NCBI RefSeq assembly: GCF_003026455.1
Contig: NZ_PYMB01000003.1
Span: 62,001 to 126,000, forward strand
Source: Photobacterium rosenbergii
GTDB taxonomy: Bacteria; Pseudomonadota; Gammaproteobacteria; Enterobacterales; Vibrionaceae
Length of the DNA: 64,000 bases
Direction of reading: 5' to 3'
How positions within the stretch are numbered: the stretch's first letter is position 1; every line of letters begins with the position of its first letter. The notes beneath the pieces are model-generated. The model did no database searches. It worked only from the letters and a program-made list of their open reading frames with translations, and had not been told where the DNA came from. Below are positions 25,922 to 36,000 of the stretch, one piece after another. The position numbers were made by a program, and so were the translations under genes.

Positions 25922-28300
25922 ATGTCTATCTCTCTACCTATTGATTCGCTTAAAGACCAGTTCCTCGAACGTCTTTCCCACACCCACCTTGTTGTTTCTG
26001 CCGAAACCGGTTCGGGTAAATCGACCCGTTTACCCGCTTGGGCGGCAGAGCAGGGAAGGGTGCTTGTTGTTGAACCAAGGCGAGTCGCGTGCCGTTCTTT
26101 GGCTGAGTTTGTCGCCAGCGAGAGGAACGAAAGTGTTGGTGAATCGATAGGTTATGCTATCCGGTTTGAAAATACGTACTCTGATAACTCCCAAGTCGTT
26201 TTTGTGACTCCGGGCGTGGCATTGCGGTGGTTGAGTGAAGATGGCCTCGCGGGTTTTGCCACCATCATCATTGATGAATTTCACGAACGCCGCTGGGATA
26301 CGGATCTGTTGCTGGCGATGCTTAAGCAAAAGGATACCCACAAACTAGTAGTGACATCGGCAACGCTTGATAGTGAACGTTTAGCCTCTTACCTTCAGGG
26401 TGAATGCCTTAATGCCAAAGGGCGTAATTTTCAGGTGGCTGTCGAGCATCTCGCTTCAGATAGCCGCAACATGCCTGATATCCGGCATATCGAGAATAAA
26501 GTCAAAGAGGCGGTGCTCACAAGGTATGAGAACCATCAGGATATTTTGGTTTTCTTGCCGGGCCGAAAAGAAATCGCTCAATGCTTATCAACGCTAAAAC
26601 AGGCTTTGAGGGAGCAAGTTGACCTTGGAGTCCTAGATATCATCACTTTGCATGCCTCTGTAAGTGATGATGAGCGCCACCGCGCACTGACTGAAAGTGA
26701 TAAGCAGCGTATTATTTTGGCGACCAATGTTGCGGAAACCTCGCTGACTATTCCTGGCGTTACCTTGATTGTTGATACCGGATTGGAGCGCAGGACACAC
26801 CAGCGCAATGGTCGAACAGTACTCGGTTTGCATGCTATTTCAAAAGCCAGTGCCGAGCAGCGCAAAGGTCGGGCAGGACGTGTTACCGATGGCACCTGTG
26901 TAAGGTTATTTGGTAAGGCTGCGCCGCTGGAGTTGATCACGCCACCGGAAATGCACCGCGAAGAACTGGTTGAACCTATGCTGGCAGCTGCCTGTTGTGG
27001 TTTTCCGCTAGATACCTTGGACTTTGTTGATACCTTACCCGAAAAGTCTTTATTGATTGCCAAAGAGAAACTTCTGCAAATGCAGGCGATTGATGATGAG
27101 GGCAATGCGACCGAGCATGGTCAAATTCTGTATCCCTTGCCGATAGATACTTTGTTTGCTCATCTGATCACCGCAATGACGGATAAAGCTAGCCGTGAGG
27201 CAATGGTCGATTTGGCGGCATCGCTGAGCGTATATCAGCGTATATGGCAAATGCCATCCGGCGAGGAAGCGCGTGAAAAGTTGGCACAGTGGGAGACTAA
27301 ACATTGTGACGCGATGGCGCTTATTAAGTTACTTCGCGGCAGTGAACCCGAATGGCTGACTTTCGATAAAGAGGTGCTGGCAGAGGCGCGGATGCTATCA
27401 GGACAAATGCGCGAAGCACTTGGCTTACCGGCTCTGGAAGTGGCTTCGTCGGTGAAAAGGGATTCATGGCTACAGGCGGTAATGAAAGCCGCTCCCGAGC
27501 TTGTATTTGTTCGAAGGCAAAAGCGTCGGCAAGCATTGGGTAACGGGTATAGTGAAGTCAGCATTGGTCGTGATAGCCGGTACCCAGAAAGTGCTGAGGC
27601 CGCGGTTGTTTTTGATCAGTTTGCTCTACCGGGCAAAGGAGTGAAGCAGAATTTAGTATTGGCCACCTGTATGGCCCCAGTTTCCCTTGCGTTGATGAAC
27701 CAGCTTGAGATGGGCGATGAGGCTTATGGCGAAACACAAGTCGGTGAGCAAGGCTGCTTGGTTGAAAAGCAAAGGGTTTATGCCGGGCGTGTGATCTATT
27801 CTGAGTGGGTGGCACCGCAGGGTGCCTCCGCCCATGACACATATATCGATATGATCCTCAATGGCTCAATATTGCCTGGGCTTGGTGAAAAAATCACAGC
27901 TGATATCCACCAGTGGAACTTGTATTTAGCCTTGGGCAACTATCAGGCGGATGTTTGCACTCGTGCTGCTGAGGCTGTCGATGTCCGTGAATGGTTGGGC
28001 GAACAGATTGAAGCGTTAGGGGTGGAATCAGCCGAAGATTTCGAACTATTCACGACGGATGATTTCATTTTTGATGGCATTCCGGAGTGGGAGCGAGCAG
28101 ATTTTGATCAAGCGTTTCCCTACAAGGTAGCCTTGACCGATCTGACACTGCGAATCGAATATCACATACCGCGCAAATTGGTGCTGGCTATCCATGAGAG
28201 TGGTAATCGCAAGGCTGACCCAAAACGTTGGGAACTTCCACGTTGGCAAGGTTGGAAGGTACAGTATCGCAAGGCCAGCCGAACCATCGATGTGCGCTAG
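25922..28300 (+). CDS. hrpB: HrpB-like DEAH-box ATP-dependent helicase
   Basis: 792 residues. Helicase motifs: I AETGSGKST, II DEFH, III TSATLD, V LATNVAETSLTIPGV, VI QRKGRAGR. A ratchet/winged-helix region follows (EELVEPMLAAACCGFPLDTLDFVD). The DEFHER box and the length match HrpB (about 800 residues) rather than HrpA, but overall similarity to E. coli HrpB seems moderate and the C-terminal third is diverged. Role: RNA or RNP unwinding; the cellular target is not known. It starts 63 bases after the photolyase. A second DEAH helicase (HrpA) lies at 33012. Confidence 0.78.
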   Translation: MSISLPIDSLKDQFLERLSHTHLVVSAETGSGKSTRLPAWAAEQGRVLVVEPRRVACRSLAEFVASERNESVGESIGYAIRFENTYSDNSQVVFVTPGVALRWLSEDGLAGFATIIIDEFHERRWDTDLLLAMLKQKDTHKLVVTSATLDSERLASYLQGECLNAKGRNFQVAVEHLASDSRNMPDIRHIENKVKEAVLTRYENHQDILVFLPGRKEIAQCLSTLKQALREQVDLGVLDIITLHASVSDDERHRALTESDKQRIILATNVAETSLTIPGVTLIVDTGLERRTHQRNGRTVLGLHAISKASAEQRKGRAGRVTDGTCVRLFGKAAPLELITPPEMHREELVEPMLAAACCGFPLDTLDFVDTLPEKSLLIAKEKLLQMQAIDDEGNATEHGQILYPLPIDTLFAHLITAMTDKASREAMVDLAASLSVYQRIWQMPSGEEAREKLAQWETKHCDAMALIKLLRGSEPEWLTFDKEVLAEARMLSGQMREALGLPALEVASSVKRDSWLQAVMKAAPELVFVRRQKRRQALGNGYSEVSIGRDSRYPESAEAAVVFDQFALPGKGVKQNLVLATCMAPVSLALMNQLEMGDEAYGETQVGEQGCLVEKQRVYAGRVIYSEWVAPQGASAHDTYIDMILNGSILPGLGEKITADIHQWNLYLALGNYQADVCTRAAEAVDVREWLGEQIEALGVESAEDFELFTTDDFIFDGIPEWERADFDQAFPYKVALTDLTLRIEYHIPRKLVLAIHESGNRKADPKRWELPRWQGWKVQYRKASRTIDVR

Positions 28301-28444
28301 CAAAATCTATTACGACTGCTTTCCTATTTCCTCCATTAAAGCTCAATATGATTGTCACATTGACGTGCAATTAATGGTGGAGGATATAAAAGCGATCAGT
28401 ACCGTTAGGTAATAAAGGTTGCTCCATCTTTTAGGGAGGACGGA

Positions 28445-28744
28445 ATGCAGTTTAATTGGCATGAAAATGTGTGTGCAATGAAGCTATTGGGTTTTGATGT
28501 AAATGTTGAGCAATTGCAGGGTAAGCATACCTATTTCAAAGCCAAGGTAAGCGTCGGAAAACGTTACCCAGTGCGCTTAGCGGATATCAGCGACGAGTAT
28601 CTAGAAGGTGTCATGGGGCAAGTTTTCGATGCAGTGGAAACCGCGCCGATGTCTGCCAAAGACATTTCGAAGCAAGCTAATTCATTGAAGTACAGCGGCT
28701 GTTTTGAAGGTTTACATGCTTTGATTCGAGAGAGTCAGATCTAG
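28445..28744 (+). CDS. Conserved-looking hypothetical protein, 99 residues
   Basis: A strong AGGGAGG ribosome site precedes ATG 28445. The protein is soluble, mixed alpha/beta, with no signal peptide or recognised motif (MQFNWHENVCAMKLLGFDV at the start, a basic middle KAKVSVGKRYPVRLADI). Transcribed alone and ended by a terminator-like hairpin at 28800-28838. Function unknown. Confidence 0.65.
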   Translation: MQFNWHENVCAMKLLGFDVNVEQLQGKHTYFKAKVSVGKRYPVRLADISDEYLEGVMGQVFDAVETAPMSAKDISKQANSLKYSGCFEGLHALIRESQI

Positions 28745-28799
28745 TTAGAGCTAATACAGCTCACTTGAAAGCGTAACTAGATGTCCCATATAAACCTGA

Positions 28800-28838
28800 A
28801 GCTGCCTGTCTTGCTTGGATATAAAGACAAGGGCAGCT
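28800..28838 (+). terminator. Imperfect terminator hairpin
   Basis: Outer arms AGCTGCC / GGCAGCT with an inner TGTCTT / AAGACA pairing, followed by CTGGTTTTTT. Lies after the 99-residue gene. Confidence 0.55.
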
Positions 28839-28860
28839 CTGGTTTTTTCACCGAATAACG

Positions 28861-29142
28861 TTAGCTTTTGTTTTTCAGTTTAGCTTTCAAACCTTTCATG
28901 AATGTGCCGAAATGCGGGAAGAATTCTGCAAACAATGGATGTTTGCGATCCTTCATCATCATTGGGCCAAGCAGACGCAGAGCAACCCCAAGACGGGTCG
29001 AGTCGTTTTCATCCAATCCGCTGCCGTGCTTGATAGCATCGACAATGGCAAACATATCTTCACGATCTTCAAACTCGAACTGCATAGTGGCAGCATTGTC
29101 TTCATTGGTTCGTTCGATAGTAATACGGTAGTTGTGTTTCAT
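28861..29142 (-). CDS. DUF3861 domain protein
   Basis: 93 residues. The start MKHNYRITIERTNEDN and the central FEFEDREDMFAIVDAIK, followed by RLGVALRLLGPMMMKDRKHPLF, match DUF3861, a small cytoplasmic family of unknown function common in gammaproteobacteria. The gene is 56 bases downstream of the DUF2798 gene on the same strand, and both lie divergent from the MarR gene at 29793; probably a two-gene operon under that regulator. Confidence 0.75.
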   Translation of the reverse strand: MKHNYRITIERTNEDNAATMQFEFEDREDMFAIVDAIKHGSGLDENDSTRLGVALRLLGPMMMKDRKHPLFAEFFPHFGTFMKGLKAKLKNKS

Positions 29143-29198
29143 ATTTAGCTCCGGTGTTTTAGTCGGTTAAGTCGTTATATCAATTTGAAGATTTGGGG

Positions 29199-29690
29199 TT
29201 AGCTTTTTAGAAAGCGTTCAACCTTAGGCTTAATAGTCATTGAGATAATGGTGATCAAGGCCAAGCCAACAGGCAGAGCGGCAATAAAACCCTGCAACCA
29301 ACTACTTGTAAAAAGCGCCATATCATCAAAACCGATGTTGTTAGCGGTAGTGGTGAAGGCCATCATGGATTCCATCACCACAGCCATATTCAGGCCCACT
29401 ACCAGATTTCGTCTTTTCTCACTGGAATTGGGCATCAATTTGCCTATCAGCTTGGTGACTAAAGTCATCATCACCAAACCAAACGGCATCATGACTAATA
29501 CTGTTTTCAGGAATGAGCTGAACCAGTCGGCAAGGAATGTTTCGGTGTAACCGACGTTCATATATGTCATCACACCAGTCAATGTGCCACCCATTAGGGT
29601 CATCATGCCTAGCACAACCAGTACCTTGTAGATCAATGGGGTTTTCATTTGATTGGGGAATGGGGCTGTCATCGTTGTTTCTGCAGTCAT
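29199..29690 (-). CDS. Tandem DUF2798 membrane protein
   Basis: 163 residues with four hydrophobic helices in two similar halves: KVLVVLGMMTLMGGTLTGVM with FLKTVLVMMPFGLVMMTLV, then NLVVGLNMAVVMESMMAF with QGFIAALPVGLALITIIS. Each half corresponds to one DUF2798 unit, so this looks like an internal duplication; a single-unit relative lies at 5367-5609. Inner-membrane protein of unknown function. First gene of the DUF2798-DUF3861 unit, with twin operators upstream. Confidence 0.75.
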   Translation of the reverse strand: MTAETTMTAPFPNQMKTPLIYKVLVVLGMMTLMGGTLTGVMTYMNVGYTETFLADWFSSFLKTVLVMMPFGLVMMTLVTKLIGKLMPNSSEKRRNLVVGLNMAVVMESMMAFTTTANNIGFDDMALFTSSWLQGFIAALPVGLALITIISMTIKPKVERFLKS

Positions 29691-29724
29691 CGAGATTCTC
29701 CAGTCTTGAAATTTCGCTCAATTA

Positions 29725-29771
29725 AGTTGATAATGTCAACTATAGTGGTTTAGTTGATAATGTCAACTATA
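29725..29771. promoter_or_regulatory. Twin palindromic operators of the MarR regulator
   Basis: The 20-base AGTTGATAATGTCAACTATA occurs twice, at 29725-29744 and 29752-29771, 27 bases apart. Each contains the inverted repeat AGTTGA-N5-TCAACT. They fill the gap between the divergent DUF2798 and MarR genes and overlap the probable promoters of both, so the dimeric MarR protein very likely binds here. Confidence 0.75.
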
Positions 29772-29792
29772 TTTTTATTTGAGGAACACCGG

Positions 29793-30227
29793 ATGTCAGA
29801 GTCAAAGTCACTCGAAAGTTTGTTTCAGTTAGTCCATATGCTTAAACGCCACATGCATGAGCATATCGAGCAACTGAATTTGAACATTACGCCAATGCAC
29901 CTTCGCGTACTAAAAATTATCAATAAAAAACAATCATGTACCGCGATTGATATTGCCCAATTCTTAAACCGGGACAAAGCACAGGTAACGCGTTTGCTCA
30001 ATGAACTGATTAAGCAAAGCTTAATTGAGAAAGTGCCGAATCCCGAAGATAAGCGAAGCCAACGTTTGTTGGTTACCAGCGAAGGAATGGCGATCTTGGC
30101 GCAGCTTGAGACTATCGATTCAAAGATGAATGACAAGATGATGAGAGGGATCTCTCAAAAGGAACTGGAAGAATTTGAGCGAATTACTGGGTTGATGACT
30201 GAGAATTTAGCAAAAAATGAGCATTAA
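29793..30227 (+). CDS. MarR-family transcriptional regulator
   Basis: 144 residues. The winged HTH lies at about 35-105 (MHLRVLKIINKKQSCTAIDIAQFLNRDKAQVTRLLNELIKQSLIEKVPNPEDKRSQRLLVTSEG). The start at 29793 has GAGGAACACC upstream; the frame is open 13 codons further, but that part overlaps the second operator. No N-terminal sensing Cys is present. It is expected to repress itself and the divergent DUF2798/DUF3861 genes through the two identical 20-base palindromes. Confidence 0.88.
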   Translation: MSESKSLESLFQLVHMLKRHMHEHIEQLNLNITPMHLRVLKIINKKQSCTAIDIAQFLNRDKAQVTRLLNELIKQSLIEKVPNPEDKRSQRLLVTSEGMAILAQLETIDSKMNDKMMRGISQKELEEFERITGLMTENLAKNEH

Positions 30228-30390
30228 GATAGATTTGAATGAATATTGACACTGTTTGTCATATTCAATTGCTTGAGTCAGTCCGTAGTGACTGACTTAG
30301 TAAAACATAGAGGTTGACATTACTTTACCTAAAAAAACGTTATTTTAAATAAATTAATGTACAGTGTTCATAACAGAAAAGAGGTCTGAT

Positions 30391-30759
30391 ATGAATTTAT
30401 ATCCGTATGCTGAAAGAAGTGTCTTGAATCCTTATACAGTGAAATCTATTGTCACAGCCATTGTGATTGTATTTGGCTTGGGCATGTCCTCGGGAGTTGA
30501 AGCAAAAAAATATAACCACAACCCTAACAATAAAAGCAATAAGGTTACCGTTGTGAAGGCTCCAGCAAAGAAAACGCCGACAAAGGTCGTTGTTGTTAAT
30601 AAAAGATCGGCTCCATCACATAAACATTATCATCGAAATAGTTTACCTAAGATCGCAACATTTGCGGTTATTTCTGGAGTAAGTTATGCGATCGTTGATA
30701 ACTTTTACTATAAACGTCAAGGTGATAGCTATATTCATGTGGATAATCCACGCAGATAG
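30391..30759 (+). CDS. Exported basic hypothetical protein
   Basis: 122 residues. A hydrophobic signal-like helix (SIVTAIVIVFGLGMSSGVEA, about 20-39) is followed by a Lys/His/Asn-rich low-complexity stretch (KKYNHNPNNKSNKVTVVKAPAKK), then a second hydrophobic segment (KIATFAVISGVSYAIVDNFYYK) and a short end with GDSYIHVD. The tail resembles small periplasmic proteins whose final segment reads YY-x-x-x-x-Y-x-x-V. Function unknown. ATG 30391 follows AGAGGTCT. A long perfect hairpin follows the stop. Confidence 0.55.
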   Translation: MNLYPYAERSVLNPYTVKSIVTAIVIVFGLGMSSGVEAKKYNHNPNNKSNKVTVVKAPAKKTPTKVVVVNKRSAPSHKHYHRNSLPKIATFAVISGVSYAIVDNFYYKRQGDSYIHVDNPRR

Positions 30760-30760
30760 T

Positions 30761-30806
30761 GCAATAGAGCCAGAAGTCAGATATTTCTAACTTCTGGCTC
30801 TATTGC
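30761..30806 (+). terminator. Long perfect hairpin after the 30391 gene
   Basis: 17-bp perfect arms GCAATAGAGCCAGAAGT / ACTTCTGGCTCTATTGC around a 12-base loop. There is no T-run after it, so it may act as a terminator only weakly or as a 3' RNA stabiliser. Confidence 0.55.
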
Positions 30807-30873
30807 GAGTTTAAGCTAAGAAACTCTACAATGATATTGTGTTCTTCTTACCTTAAGTTCTTTACATGCTAAC

Positions 30874-31503
30874 TTATGTTGCTGGCAGTAGAGTAGGTAT
30901 GATCTCTGCTAACTTTTCAGCAAATTTCTTATGCTGGTCAACTTGCCAATGAATGCCTTCACGCTCACACGGCGTGATAAAGTTAGCTGCATCTAGAAAA
31001 TGGCAATCTAATTCCTTTGCTCGTAATTCATAGTAATGAGCAAGCTCTTTAGACTTTGCCTCAGCGTTGGTAAAGCCTTCTTTTAATGGATCTACTTCGT
31101 ATACATGGGCAGGTGAAACTAACAATACCTCTGGTGCTTTTGGCATAAATCCGTGCTTAAAGTTCTGCACAACCTGAACTAATCGCGCAGCACCTTTGGA
31201 GATATCGCTGGCAGTGAGATTGAAGCGAGATTTTAGGTCATTTGTACCCAACAAGATGACGACGAGGTCAGGGTGATGACTTTCTAAGCAAGGCAGTAGG
31301 TAATCGAGTCCTTTTTTTCCTGGCTCATAAGGGTCATCTAGCACTGTGGTACGGCTATTCTGGCCTTCTTCAATAATTCGGTAATCTGGTGTTAGGTACG
31401 ACTGGAGTAGCATAGTCCAGCGTTCATCTGTGTTGTAACGGCGCGGTAGATCAGGAGAGCAGCCCCAAGTATTGGAATCACCAAAACATAAAATTGTTTT
31501 CAT
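30874..31503 (-). CDS. SGNH/GDSL hydrolase
   Basis: 209 residues, cytoplasmic (no signal peptide). Block I FGDSNTWG holds nucleophile Ser10, block III VILLGTNDLK gives the oxyanion Asn, and block V is the DxxH in QVDQHKKFAEKL. These enzymes are esterases or lipases acting on small esters. Single gene; substrate unknown. Confidence 0.87.
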   Translation of the reverse strand: MKTILCFGDSNTWGCSPDLPRRYNTDERWTMLLQSYLTPDYRIIEEGQNSRTTVLDDPYEPGKKGLDYLLPCLESHHPDLVVILLGTNDLKSRFNLTASDISKGAARLVQVVQNFKHGFMPKAPEVLLVSPAHVYEVDPLKEGFTNAEAKSKELAHYYELRAKELDCHFLDAANFITPCEREGIHWQVDQHKKFAEKLAEIIPTLLPAT

Positions 31504-31620
31504 TTGTTCACACTAAGAATTATCAGAAAAACATTTGAAATATAATAATACAAATTTGACTTTGCCTTGTCATTAATTGCTTATTAATGCTTGTGAGCTT
31601 TCAGAAGGTGTTTTGTCTTA

Positions 31621-32082
31621 TCAGCTTTGTCCCAAGCTATTCTGCACGGCTAATTTTGCCCGGATGTACTCTGAGTGGTCGACATAAATAAGCTCAGCAA
31701 CTTGGCGGATCACCGCTTCTTCCATCGGGTCTAGAACACCATCGGCGTAGGCAACTTGCCACATGGCTTCAATGAGTTCGAAGCGTTGCTCGGGTTCTAA
31801 TGAGCGGAGTTTACTGGTGAAATCATACAGCGAGACAGATGATTTACTTTGTAGAAGCGCTTTTTCCAATAGTGCGTCGGCATTCTCTTCACTGATATCT
31901 AGCAAGTGAACGAGCTGGTGGCGCTTAGCTTGGATTTCTCTTGGGTCATCACTGTGATCGGCATTTGAAACTTCACAAAGCAAGCATGCCATGGAAAGGT
32001 GGAGAGTTGGGGTATCGACAGCGCCGCCATCGGTGCCTTCATTCATCACTTGGCGGAAAATTGTACGCAATTGTTTGAACAT
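31621..32082 (-). CDS. TerB-like domain protein
   Basis: 153 residues, all-helical, with the TerB pattern repeated: STPTLHLSMACLLCEVSNAD-like helix, then FELIEAMWQVAYADGVLDPMEEAVIRQVAELI. The acidic ADGVLDPMEE motif is the metal-binding loop typical of TerB/DjlA-type domains. No other tellurite or stress-response ter genes are near, so tellurite resistance should not be assumed. Cytoplasmic, function unknown. Confidence 0.82.
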   Translation of the reverse strand: MFKQLRTIFRQVMNEGTDGGAVDTPTLHLSMACLLCEVSNADHSDDPREIQAKRHQLVHLLDISEENADALLEKALLQSKSSVSLYDFTSKLRSLEPEQRFELIEAMWQVAYADGVLDPMEEAVIRQVAELIYVDHSEYIRAKLAVQNSLGQS

Positions 32083-32228
32083 GCTGAGCCTCAGGTTTCA
32101 TTTCTATTAAGTATAAGACTCTTTAGTCGGGTAAGGAGTTCCTTACTCGTGGCTTAGTTGGATGTTTAGTCAGCAATTATTCAATATAGCGCTTAGCTGA
32201 TATGCGTGGTTAACGTATGTGAGGGAAG

Positions 32229-32258
32229 GAAAAAAGTCTGGAGATGGTGCTCCAGACT
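32229..32258 (-). terminator. Rho-independent terminator of the surface-repeat gene
   Basis: 9-bp stem AGTCTGGAG / CTCCAGACT with loop ATGGTG. Read on the minus strand it is followed by a run of T. Lies 38 bases beyond the stop of the gene at 32296. Confidence 0.75.
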
Positions 32259-32295
32259 ATAATTACCAGTCTTGCTGGACTATTAACGACTGTTA

Positions 32296-32829
32296 TTAGA
32301 AACGGGCGTTAATAATTGGGAATACTGGGATATCTTTGCTGACGAAAGTACCAGATTTGTCGTAGTTGATCAGACCAATCTGGACACCTTTTTCGATGCG
32401 GTCAGTGGCGTTGATGAAGCCAAGCTGTAGGCCGTTAAGGCTACCTGCGTAGTTAAGCGCGCCAAACTGAAGACCAGTGAACTGGCTGCCAGTGTAGTTG
32501 GCAAAACCAAAATCAGCACCTGCTGCCGTGTTGTCGTTCCAGTTAGCTAGACCGAACTTAACACCTGTAGAGTTGCCAGTTACACGGTTAGCGCCGAATA
32601 GGATACCGAAGCTCAAACCTTTGAAAGTCTGAGATTCAGCAAGACCAAGCATAGGTAGCTGGAAACCAGTAACAGATGGAGTCTGTCCGTATAGAAGAGA
32701 AGCGCGGAAACCGTGAACATTGCCGTCAGGTAGGTTGTTGCCTGGTACTGAAAGCTGTACAGGTTGGTTAGCAAAAGCAGGTGATGCCATCACAGCTGCC
32801 AGCGCAAGGCTAACTAGTGTCTTTTTCAT
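32296..32829 (-). CDS. Exported surface-repeat protein (LA_2272-like)
   Basis: 177 residues with a signal peptide (1-20, ending AFA). The mature part has repeats of about 18-20 residues with the pattern G-L-x-F/L-G-x-x-N (GLSFGILFGANRV, GVKFGLANW, GADFGFANY, GLQFGALNY, GLQLGFINA, GVQIGLINY), which would stack as beta strands on the cell surface or in the outer membrane. Similar proteins are common in vibrios. It is divergent from hrpA. Function unknown. Confidence 0.7.
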   Translation of the reverse strand: MKKTLVSLALAAVMASPAFANQPVQLSVPGNNLPDGNVHGFRASLLYGQTPSVTGFQLPMLGLAESQTFKGLSFGILFGANRVTGNSTGVKFGLANWNDNTAAGADFGFANYTGSQFTGLQFGALNYAGSLNGLQLGFINATDRIEKGVQIGLINYDKSGTFVSKDIPVFPIINARF

Positions 32830-33011
32830 TATTTTTACTCTATGTATGAAGTTGCGACAAAATAATACCTGAAGTCATATTTGTGCTGCAAATTATGTCA
32901 TAACATTTGTTAAGAAATTGGGCTGTAATTCTCGTATGCCGCAAAACCACAGAGTTGTGGTAGAATTCGTCCAATTTTGTGAAATACCCAGCTGAAATAT
33001 CAGGAATTCCA

Positions 33012-36000
33012 TTGACTCAGTCGAATACTCCTCAGGCTAACGTTTTAAACAACGAAAAAACCCTCAAAGCTGCGATTAAAGATTGCATGATGCGCGATCA
33101 GTTTCGTTTGCACAAACGTGTGCAAGGAGCAGCAAGAATCAAGAAAGAGCAGGCAAGGCATGCTGTGTTTGACGAAATCGCGCTAGATATCGCCAAATCC
33201 ATGCAAACCGTGCAGATGCGAGCAACCCAGCGACCGACAATCTCTTATCCGGAGCAATTGCCGGTCAGCCAGAAGAAAGACGAAATCGCCGAGGCGATTA
33301 AGAACAACCAGGTTGTGATTGTCGCCGGTGAAACCGGTTCGGGTAAAACGACCCAGCTACCAAAAATCTGTTTGGAGCTAGGACTCGGCACCAAGGGCAT
33401 GATTGGCCATACCCAGCCACGTCGATTGGCGGCCCGCTCAGTCGCAAGCCGTATTGCTGAAGAGCTTCAGTGTGAGCTAGGCTCTTACGTCGGCTATAAG
33501 GTTCGATTCAACGACAAAGTATCAGATCGTAGCCAAGTCAAGCTGATGACCGATGGTATCTTGCTGGCCGAGATCCAAAACGATCGCTTCTTAAATCAAT
33601 ATGACACCATCATTATCGATGAGGCCCACGAACGTAGCCTCAATATCGATTTCATCATGGGTTATTTGCGTGAACTGCTACCAAAGCGCCCAGATCTAAA
33701 AGTCATTATTACGTCGGCAACTATCGATCCAGAGCGTTTCTCCAAGCACTTCTTCAATGCCCCAATCATTGAAGTTTCAGGCCGTACTTACCCTGTGGAA
33801 GTGCGTTACCGTCCGGTTTCCGAAGATGGAGACGATAGTGATCGTGACCAACTTCAAGCCATTTTTGATGCAGTAGACGAACTGTGCGATGAAGGCTTGG
33901 GCGACATCCTGATCTTTATGAACGGTGAGCGGGAGATCCGTGATACTGCTGATGCGCTAGAGAAACGTAACCTGCGCGATACCGAAATTCTGCCACTGTA
34001 TGCCCGGTTGTCGGCAGGCGAGCAGAACCGAGTGTTCCAAACTCATGCCGGTCGCCGTATCGTGCTGTCTACCAACGTTGCTGAAACCTCGTTGACGGTA
34101 CCGGGAATCCGTTATGTTATCGACCCGGGTACTGCGCGTATCAGTCGATACAGCTACCGAACCAAAGTACAGCGCCTACCGATCGAGCGTGTGTCTCAGG
34201 CGAGTGCCAACCAGCGTAAAGGTCGATGTGGCCGTGTAGCTGAAGGTATCTGTATTCGTCTTTACTCAGAAGAGGACTTCCTGTCACGCCCTGAGTTTAC
34301 CGACCCAGAGATCCTTCGTACCAACCTTGCATCTGTTATCTTGCAGATGACGGCGATTGGCCTTGGTGATATCCAAGCTTTCCCATTTGTCGAAGCGCCG
34401 GATAATCGTAATATCCAAGACGGTATCCGTCTCTTGGAAGAGTTGGGTGCGATTAACACCAAAGCGAAAGATCCACGCAAACGCCTGTCGACAATTGGCC
34501 GACAGCTAGCCCGTTTGCCGATTGACCCACGTTTGGCGCGTATGGTGTTGGAAGCACCTAAGAACGGTTCTTTGCGTGAAGTGATGATCATCGCTTGTGC
34601 ATTGTCAATTCAGGACCCACGTGAACGTCCTTCTGATAAGCAGCAAGCTTCGGATGAAAAGCATCGTCGTTTCTACGACAAAGAATCGGACTTCGTGACT
34701 TTTGTTAACCTGTGGGATTACATCCAAGAGCAGCAAAAAGCGTTGTCAGGCAACCAGTTCCGCCGCCAGTGTAAGAAAGATTACCTGAACTACCTGCGTG
34801 TCCGTGAGTGGCAGGATATCTACTATCAGGTAAGCCAAGTCGTTAAAGAACTTGAGTTCCGTATCAATGAGCAGGAAGCCAGCTACCAAGGTATTCATAC
34901 TGCGATTTTGGCCGGTATGCTTTCGCATATTGGTTTGAAAGATCAGGAGAAGAACGAGTACCAAGGTGCGCGAAATGCACGCTTTAACATCTTCCCGGGC
35001 TCTGGCATCTTTAAGAAGCAGCCTAAGTGGGTAATGGTGGCCGAGCTGGTAGAAACCTCACGCTTGTGGGGCCGTATTGCCGCCAAGATCCAACCTGAGT
35101 GGGTGGAGCCTTTGGCTGAGCACCTGCTTAAGCGCAGCTACAGTGAGCCGCACTGGGAGAAGAAACAAGCTTCCGTTGCAGCCTTCGAGAAAGTGACAAT
35201 TTACGGCATTCCTGTGGTTGCCAAGCGTAAGGTCAACTACGGCAAGATTGATCCGGTTATTTCTCGTGAACTGTTCATCCGTTCGGCGTTGGTAGAAGGG
35301 GACTGGGAAACCAAGCACAAGTTCTACCAACAAAACCGCAAGCTATTGCGCGAAGTTGAAGAGCTGGAGCATAAATCACGTCGTCGTGACATCTTGATTG
35401 ATGACGATGAGCTGTTTAATTTCTACGATCAGCGAATTGACCACACTGTGGTTTCAGGCCGCCATTTTGATACGTGGTGGAAGAAAGCCTCGCGTGACAA
35501 TGCCGAGCTGCTTAATTTCGAACGCGAAATGCTGTTCAAGGGCGATGCGAGTCATATCACCGATTTGGATTACCCGAACTTCTGGCATCAGGGTAACCTG
35601 AAGCTTAAGCTGAGCTATCAGTTCGAGCCGGGCGAAGACAGTGACGGTGTAACAGTGCATGTGCCGCTGCCTATCTTGAACCAGGTCGAAACTGACGGTT
35701 TTGATTGGCAGATCCCAGGTCTTCGTCAGGAGTTGATCGTTGCGCTGATCAAGTCACTGCCAAAACCTGTTCGTCGTAACTTCGTTCCTGCACCAAACTA
35801 CGCCGATGCTTTCCTTGCGCGTGCAGAAGCTATGGCAATGCCACTGCTGGATTCACTTGAAAAAGAACTCAAGCGAATTTCTGGTGTGACGGTGTTGCGC
35901 GAAGACTGGAATCTTGATCAAGTACCTGATCACCTGAAGATCACTTACCGCGTGGTTGATCACCGTAACCGTAAGCTTCGTGAGAGCAAAGATCTTTACA

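Noticed and set aside
31621-32082. Tellurite resistance gene
   Set aside because: Only the TerB-like domain is present; no terZACDE genes are in the window, so the resistance label is not supported.
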